7,764 nucleotides of DNA from Candidatus Methanomethylicia archaeon (GTDB lineage Archaea; Thermoproteota; Methanomethylicia; Methanomethylicales; Methanomethylicaceae): assembly GCA_024464205.1 (NCBI GenBank), contig JANHAI010000043.1, positions 1 to 7,764 on the forward strand. Direction: 5' to 3'. The position numbers were made by a program, and so were the translations under genes. Under the pieces are notes generated by a model that searched no databases, was not told the origin of the DNA, and saw only the letters and a program-made list of their open reading frames with translations. Of the stretch, positions 5,803 through 7,764 are shown piece by piece (within the stretch, counting starts at the first letter, position 1; the number at the start of each line of letters is the position of its first letter).

Positions 5803-6566
5803 GAGATCGCCTCCTCCTCGCTGCCAGTGTCCACACCCATTCTCCTAAAGAACCTAATAAGATTTCCAACGTCCCTCCTGAGGAACTCCTCAGCCATGGG
5901 GTGCCTCACAGAGACTGCCTGCCCAAAGTCGATGAGGCAGAGCCTGCTGCCCCAGACCATTATGTTGTACTCGCTCAGGTCTGAGTGCACGAGCCCAGCA
6001 CGCCTGTAGAGCCTCTTCATCGCAGCCATCACTTCCAGGAAGAGGTCCCTGTCGAAGTCTCCGGGCTGGAGCTGCTTGAGAAGGGGAGCGGGGACCCCCT
6101 TTTCCCCTATGAACTCCATAACGACGATGTTCTGGTTGACCGCGATGGGTCTTGGAACGTCCACGCCAGCGCCCCTCGCCTCCTCAAGGTTCCTGTACTC
6201 CTTCCTTGCCCACGTGTAGACGATCTGCCTGTAATCCTTCCCGATCTTGAACCGCGGGTCCCCTTGGATATACTGCCTCATGCTGCTCTTGAACTCCATC
6301 GAAGAGGTCAGGAAGATCTTCACTGCCAGTTCCTCGCCTCCCTTCCCCTCTGCCCAGTAGATCCGCGATTCCTTGCCCGCCTTCACGGCCCCGAAGACCC
6401 TCTCAATCGGGCCCTTGTTTACCAGCTCGTAGAGCGCCATCACGGTCTTCCTGTCGAAGACCTCCTCTAGGGTCTTCAGCAGATCGTCGCCTTCTCCCCT
6501 CTTCGCCCTTTTACGCTCTGCCTTCAGCTCTGCCCTTCTCGCAAGCTCCTCGTCGTCTCCGCTCAA
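5784..6566 (-). CDS. rio1: RIO1-type serine protein kinase/ATPase
   Basis: A 260-residue atypical protein kinase of late small-subunit ribosome maturation. The nucleotide loop is GAVKAGKESRIYWAE (59-73), and AVKIF holds Lys83. The RIO1-specific insert with FKIGKDYRQIVYTWARKEYRNLEEA (106-130) separates it from RIO2. The hinge is MEFIGE (150-155), the catalytic loop HSDLSEYN has Asp196 and Asn201, and the metal motif is LIDFGQAV with Asp213. The C-terminal RHPMAEEFLRRDVGNLIRFF block is also RIO1-like. RIO2's N-terminal winged helix is absent. The phosphate loop has KAGKE where many RIO1 proteins have STGKE. The start is assigned to TTG 6566 because no in-frame ATG occurs until residue 43, which lies in the fold; SD support is weak (AGGG). 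It overlaps the KH gene start. Confidence 0.95.
   Translation of the reverse strand: MSGDDEELARRAELKAERKRAKRGEGDDLLKTLEEVFDRKTVMALYELVNKGPIERVFGAVKAGKESRIYWAEGKGGEELAVKIFLTSSMEFKSSMRQYIQGDPRFKIGKDYRQIVYTWARKEYRNLEEARGAGVDVPRPIAVNQNIVVMEFIGEKGVPAPLLKQLQPGDFDRDLFLEVMAAMKRLYRRAGLVHSDLSEYNIMVWGSRLCLIDFGQAVSVRHPMAEEFLRRDVGNLIRFFRRMGVDTGSEEEAISWLKTE
5810..5815 (-). promoter_or_regulatory. SD site of the KH gene inside the RIO1 coding sequence
   Basis: AGGAGG on the minus strand with a 7-nt spacer to ATG 5802. It supports the longer KH start over the ATG at 5787, although the same bases encode a Glu run near the RIO1 C-terminus and could be chance. Confidence 0.5.
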
Positions 6567-6594
6567 AAAGATCGCCCTGGATAATGGGAGTGCA

Positions 6595-6601
6595 CAATAA
6601 A
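6595..6601 (-). promoter_or_regulatory. Possible internal promoter upstream of RIO1
   Basis: The minus strand has TTTATTG about 30 nt before the TTG start, and a second candidate, TTTTATCA, near 6619-6626. Either could drive the RIO1-KH-top6B-top6A genes independently of aIF1A. The signal is weak. Confidence 0.3.
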
Positions 6602-6649
6602 GCTACTCGCAGCTAATGATAAAAGTCTTTCTTAAGCCAAGGGGGATCA

Positions 6650-6964
6650 TTATGGCATTATGTTGTCTAGGTAGCCCTTCGCCTTGAGATCCTTGAAGTT
6701 CCCCCGGTCATACCGCCAGATGATGTCGCCCTTCAAATCCGACTGGAAGTCCCATGGCGCGACAAGAACAACGTCGTTGAGCCTAAGCCAGATCTTCTTC
6801 TTCATCTTACCGGGTATCCTGCAGATCCTTACTTTGCCGTCCGCGCACTTGACCTTCACCCTGTCGAAGCCGAGGAGCTGAGCAACAACGCCCACTACCT
6901 CCCCCTCCTCCGGAAGCTTCAACTCTCGGGACGAAAACTCGTTTCTGTGCGACATCAGATGCAT
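6650..6964 (-). CDS. eif1a: Translation initiation factor 1A (aIF1A)
   Basis: A 104-residue protein with the S1-like OB fold of eIF1A, which binds the A site of the small subunit and promotes initiator tRNA and mRNA loading. The core is EEGEVVGVVAQLLGFDRVKVKC (19-40) followed by the signature RICRIPGKMKKKIWLRLNDVVLVAPWDF (46-73) and KGDIIWRYDR (78-87). The basic IPGKMKKKIW segment is diagnostic. Length fits archaeal aIF1A. The start could be ATG 6964 or ATG 6955 (MSHRNEF), three residues later; 6964 is given because the TATA box places the transcription start within a few bases of it, suggesting a leaderless message. The gene ends 83 nt before RIO1 and is on the same strand. Confidence 0.96.
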   Translation of the reverse strand: MHLMSHRNEFSSRELKLPEEGEVVGVVAQLLGFDRVKVKCADGKVRICRIPGKMKKKIWLRLNDVVLVAPWDFQSDLKGDIIWRYDRGNFKDLKAKGYLDNIMP

Positions 6965-6990
6965 CTCTTGGGATAAAGAGGGGGAGGGTA

Positions 6991-6998
6991 ATATTAAA
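6991..6998 (-). promoter_or_regulatory. TATA box for aIF1A
   Basis: The minus strand reads TTTAATAT, preceded by an A-tract. Transcription should begin near 6968, four bases before ATG 6964, with no room for an SD, so a leaderless mRNA is predicted. Confidence 0.6.
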
Positions 6999-7009
6999 TT
7001 TTTTTATGT

Positions 7010-7036
7010 AAAAAGCTCAGTTGAATGAAAAAATTT
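7010..7036 (-). terminator. T-tract terminator after the PH-like membrane protein gene
   Basis: On the minus strand, two T-tracts (T6 at 7033-7028 and T5 at 7014-7010) follow about 30-55 nt after the stop codon at 7067. This is the usual form of archaeal intrinsic termination. No strong hairpin is needed or seen. Confidence 0.5.
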
Positions 7037-7066
7037 ACCTTTTAGGCTCGAGCTGGCTTAAGATCC

Positions 7067-7579
7067 CTACAGACCCTTTGGTCTATCGTCTGAACCCTTC
7101 ATTTGAGACGTTACGATCCTTATGACTTCGTCTGGCCTCTTCGTCGAGAATACAAACTCATCGAATTTCGCTCCTTTGACCACCAGGACGACCCTTGGCG
7201 CATTTGTGACATTGAAGACCATCCTCGTCTTGCCCTTGTGCTTCCCGCCCTTGATCCCGTAACCGCCGTACCTGACCGCGGAGGCGTCATCTTGGTAGCA
7301 TCCGGATATCGCGTCCCACGGGAACCTCTTGATGATCCTGCCGAAACCCACCTTTACCCCGTCGCCTGTTATTGTAATGCTCAGCCTGCTGAAAGTCAGC
7401 ATGACGGTTGCCATGACGGCAAGAACTATCGCCATTATCAGAATCGCAATGCCAGCGTCCTCGTCATTCGTGGAGAGCGCGAAGTAGACGCTTCCAACCA
7501 TCAGCCCAGAGAAGAAGATCGATAACAGTATTATCATCCGCCAGTAGATCGTCTCCTCGTAAAGCCTGATCGAAGACAT
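7067..7579 (-). CDS. Two-helix membrane protein with a PH-like cytoplasmic domain, function unknown
   Basis: A 170-residue protein. Two hydrophobic segments at about 14-35 and 42-63 are joined by a short acidic loop (STNDEDAG) and should form a membrane hairpin. The rest is a soluble β-rich domain: LSITITGDGVKVGFG (66-80), RFPWDAISG (85-93), YGGYGIKGG (104-112), RVVLVVKG (129-136), FSTKRPDEVI (144-153). The pattern of a PW.I step, a YGG-GI turn and an S-KRP-E end is what I recall from bacterial and archaeal membrane proteins with a PH-like fold. No enzyme motif is visible. AGGAGG lies 10 nt before ATG 7579. It is divergent from tRNA-Arg and isolated from the aIF1A gene by terminator T-tracts. 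Membrane topology is a strong inference; function is unknown. Confidence 0.85.
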   Translation of the reverse strand: MSSIRLYEETIYWRMIILLSIFFSGLMVGSVYFALSTNDEDAGIAILIMAIVLAVMATVMLTFSRLSITITGDGVKVGFGRIIKRFPWDAISGCYQDDASAVRYGGYGIKGGKHKGKTRMVFNVTNAPRVVLVVKGAKFDEFVFSTKRPDEVIRIVTSQMKGSDDRPKGL

Positions 7580-7589
7580 AGACGCTAAT

Positions 7590-7595
7590 CCTCCT
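7590..7595 (-). promoter_or_regulatory. SD site of the PH-like membrane protein gene
   Basis: AGGAGG on the minus strand, 10 nt before ATG 7579. It is one of the two full AGGAGG sites in the window and implies a leadered mRNA. Confidence 0.6.
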
Positions 7596-7650
7596 AACCT
7601 CTGATATCTTTCTCGTCATCTACCGATTAGGAATTGGATTACACCCAATA

Positions 7651-7661
7651 TGCATAAAACC
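7651..7661. promoter_or_regulatory. A/T-rich element between divergent tRNA-Arg and membrane protein genes
   Basis: The sequence tgcataaaacc is centred about 29 nt upstream of tRNA-Arg (7686), acceptable for its TATA box. Its complement GGTTTTATGCA could serve the membrane protein gene with a leader of about 50 nt. The remainder of 7580-7685 shows no gene. Confidence 0.45.
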
Positions 7662-7685
7662 TTATTCTTATCTAAAGCCATTTGG

Positions 7686-7764
7686 GGGTCCGTGGCCTAG
7701 TCTGGATTATGGCGGTGGCCTTCGGAGCCACAGGCCCTGGGTTCAAATCCCAGCGGACCCGCCA
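7686..7764 (+). tRNA. tRNA-Arg (UCG), with encoded CCA
   Basis: A full cloverleaf on the plus strand. Acceptor GGGTCCG pairs with CGGACCC, and the D arm is GCCTAGTCTGGATTATGGC. The anticodon arm GTGGC-CTTCGGA-GCCAC carries anticodon UCG, which reads CGA. The variable region is AGGCC, the T arm CTGGG-TTCAAAT-CCCAG, and the discriminator G. The terminal CCA is encoded and is the last three bases of the window. D-stem position 13-22 is a T-T mismatch. There is no intron. Confidence 0.95.

Noticed and set aside
5985..6470. Plus-strand frame opposite RIO1
   Set aside because: The antisense strand of a gene with all kinase motifs; no start signal or recognisable fold.
7580..7640. Possible C/D box RNA upstream of the membrane protein gene
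   Set aside because: Only fragments resembling C and D boxes occur, not in the right order or spacing; the segment is accounted for as promoter and leader with a strong SD.

Overview
The window is archaeal. It carries both subunits of topoisomerase VI, an aIF1A-type initiation factor, a RIO1 kinase, an archaeal Dim2/Pno1 KH protein, a eukaryote-like (Alg7/DPAGT1-type) GlcNAc-1-phosphate transferase, TATA-type promoters and intron-free tRNA genes. Non-ATG starts, short gene overlaps and purine-rich Shine-Dalgarno (SD) sites fit this. The gene set and order suggest the TACK/Thermoproteota side, perhaps a Bathyarchaeia-like lineage. That placement is inference; nothing in the window fixes the lineage.

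Layout. (1) 1-416 (-) is the N-terminal part of a Gfo/Idh/MocA dehydrogenase running off the left edge. It is divergent from 488-1489 (+), a polyprenyl/dolichyl-phosphate GlcNAc-1-P transferase. Both look like surface-glycan or N-glycan genes and face each other across one near-symmetrical TATA element. (2) 1536-2505 (-) holds a CAU-anticodon tRNA, a winged-helix regulator with a long helical tail (not identified further), and tRNA-Asn(GUU). (3) 2564-6566 (-) is a tight cluster, in transcription order RIO1 kinase, Dim2-like KH protein, Top6B, Top6A, with overlaps or 7-nt gaps. aIF1A (6650-6964, -) lies 83 nt upstream with its own promoter. (4) 7067-7579 (-) is a small two-helix membrane protein with a PH-like domain. 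A complete tRNA-Arg(UCG) on the + strand (7686-7764) ends exactly at the window edge.

How the genes fit together: aIF1A, RIO1 and Dim2 all act on the small ribosomal subunit (initiation, or late 40S/30S maturation near the 16S 3' end). They are coupled to the DNA topoisomerase that relieves supercoiling and decatenates chromosomes, so the cluster joins growth-linked translation genes to a replication/topology enzyme. The left 1.5 kb is visibly AT-richer than the topoisomerase cluster.

No gene-free stretch exceeds about 110 bases. The intergenic gaps (417-487, 1490-1535, 2335-2428, 2506-2563, 6567-6649, 6965-7066, 7580-7685) hold promoters, terminator-like T-tracts and SD sites, listed below. 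I saw no CRISPR array, insertion sequence, phage gene or clearly novel system. The most notable points are an Asp-to-Asn change at a metal-site position of the GlcNAc-1-P transferase, the unidentified winged-helix protein, the PH-like membrane protein, and mixed genomic encoding of tRNA CCA ends.
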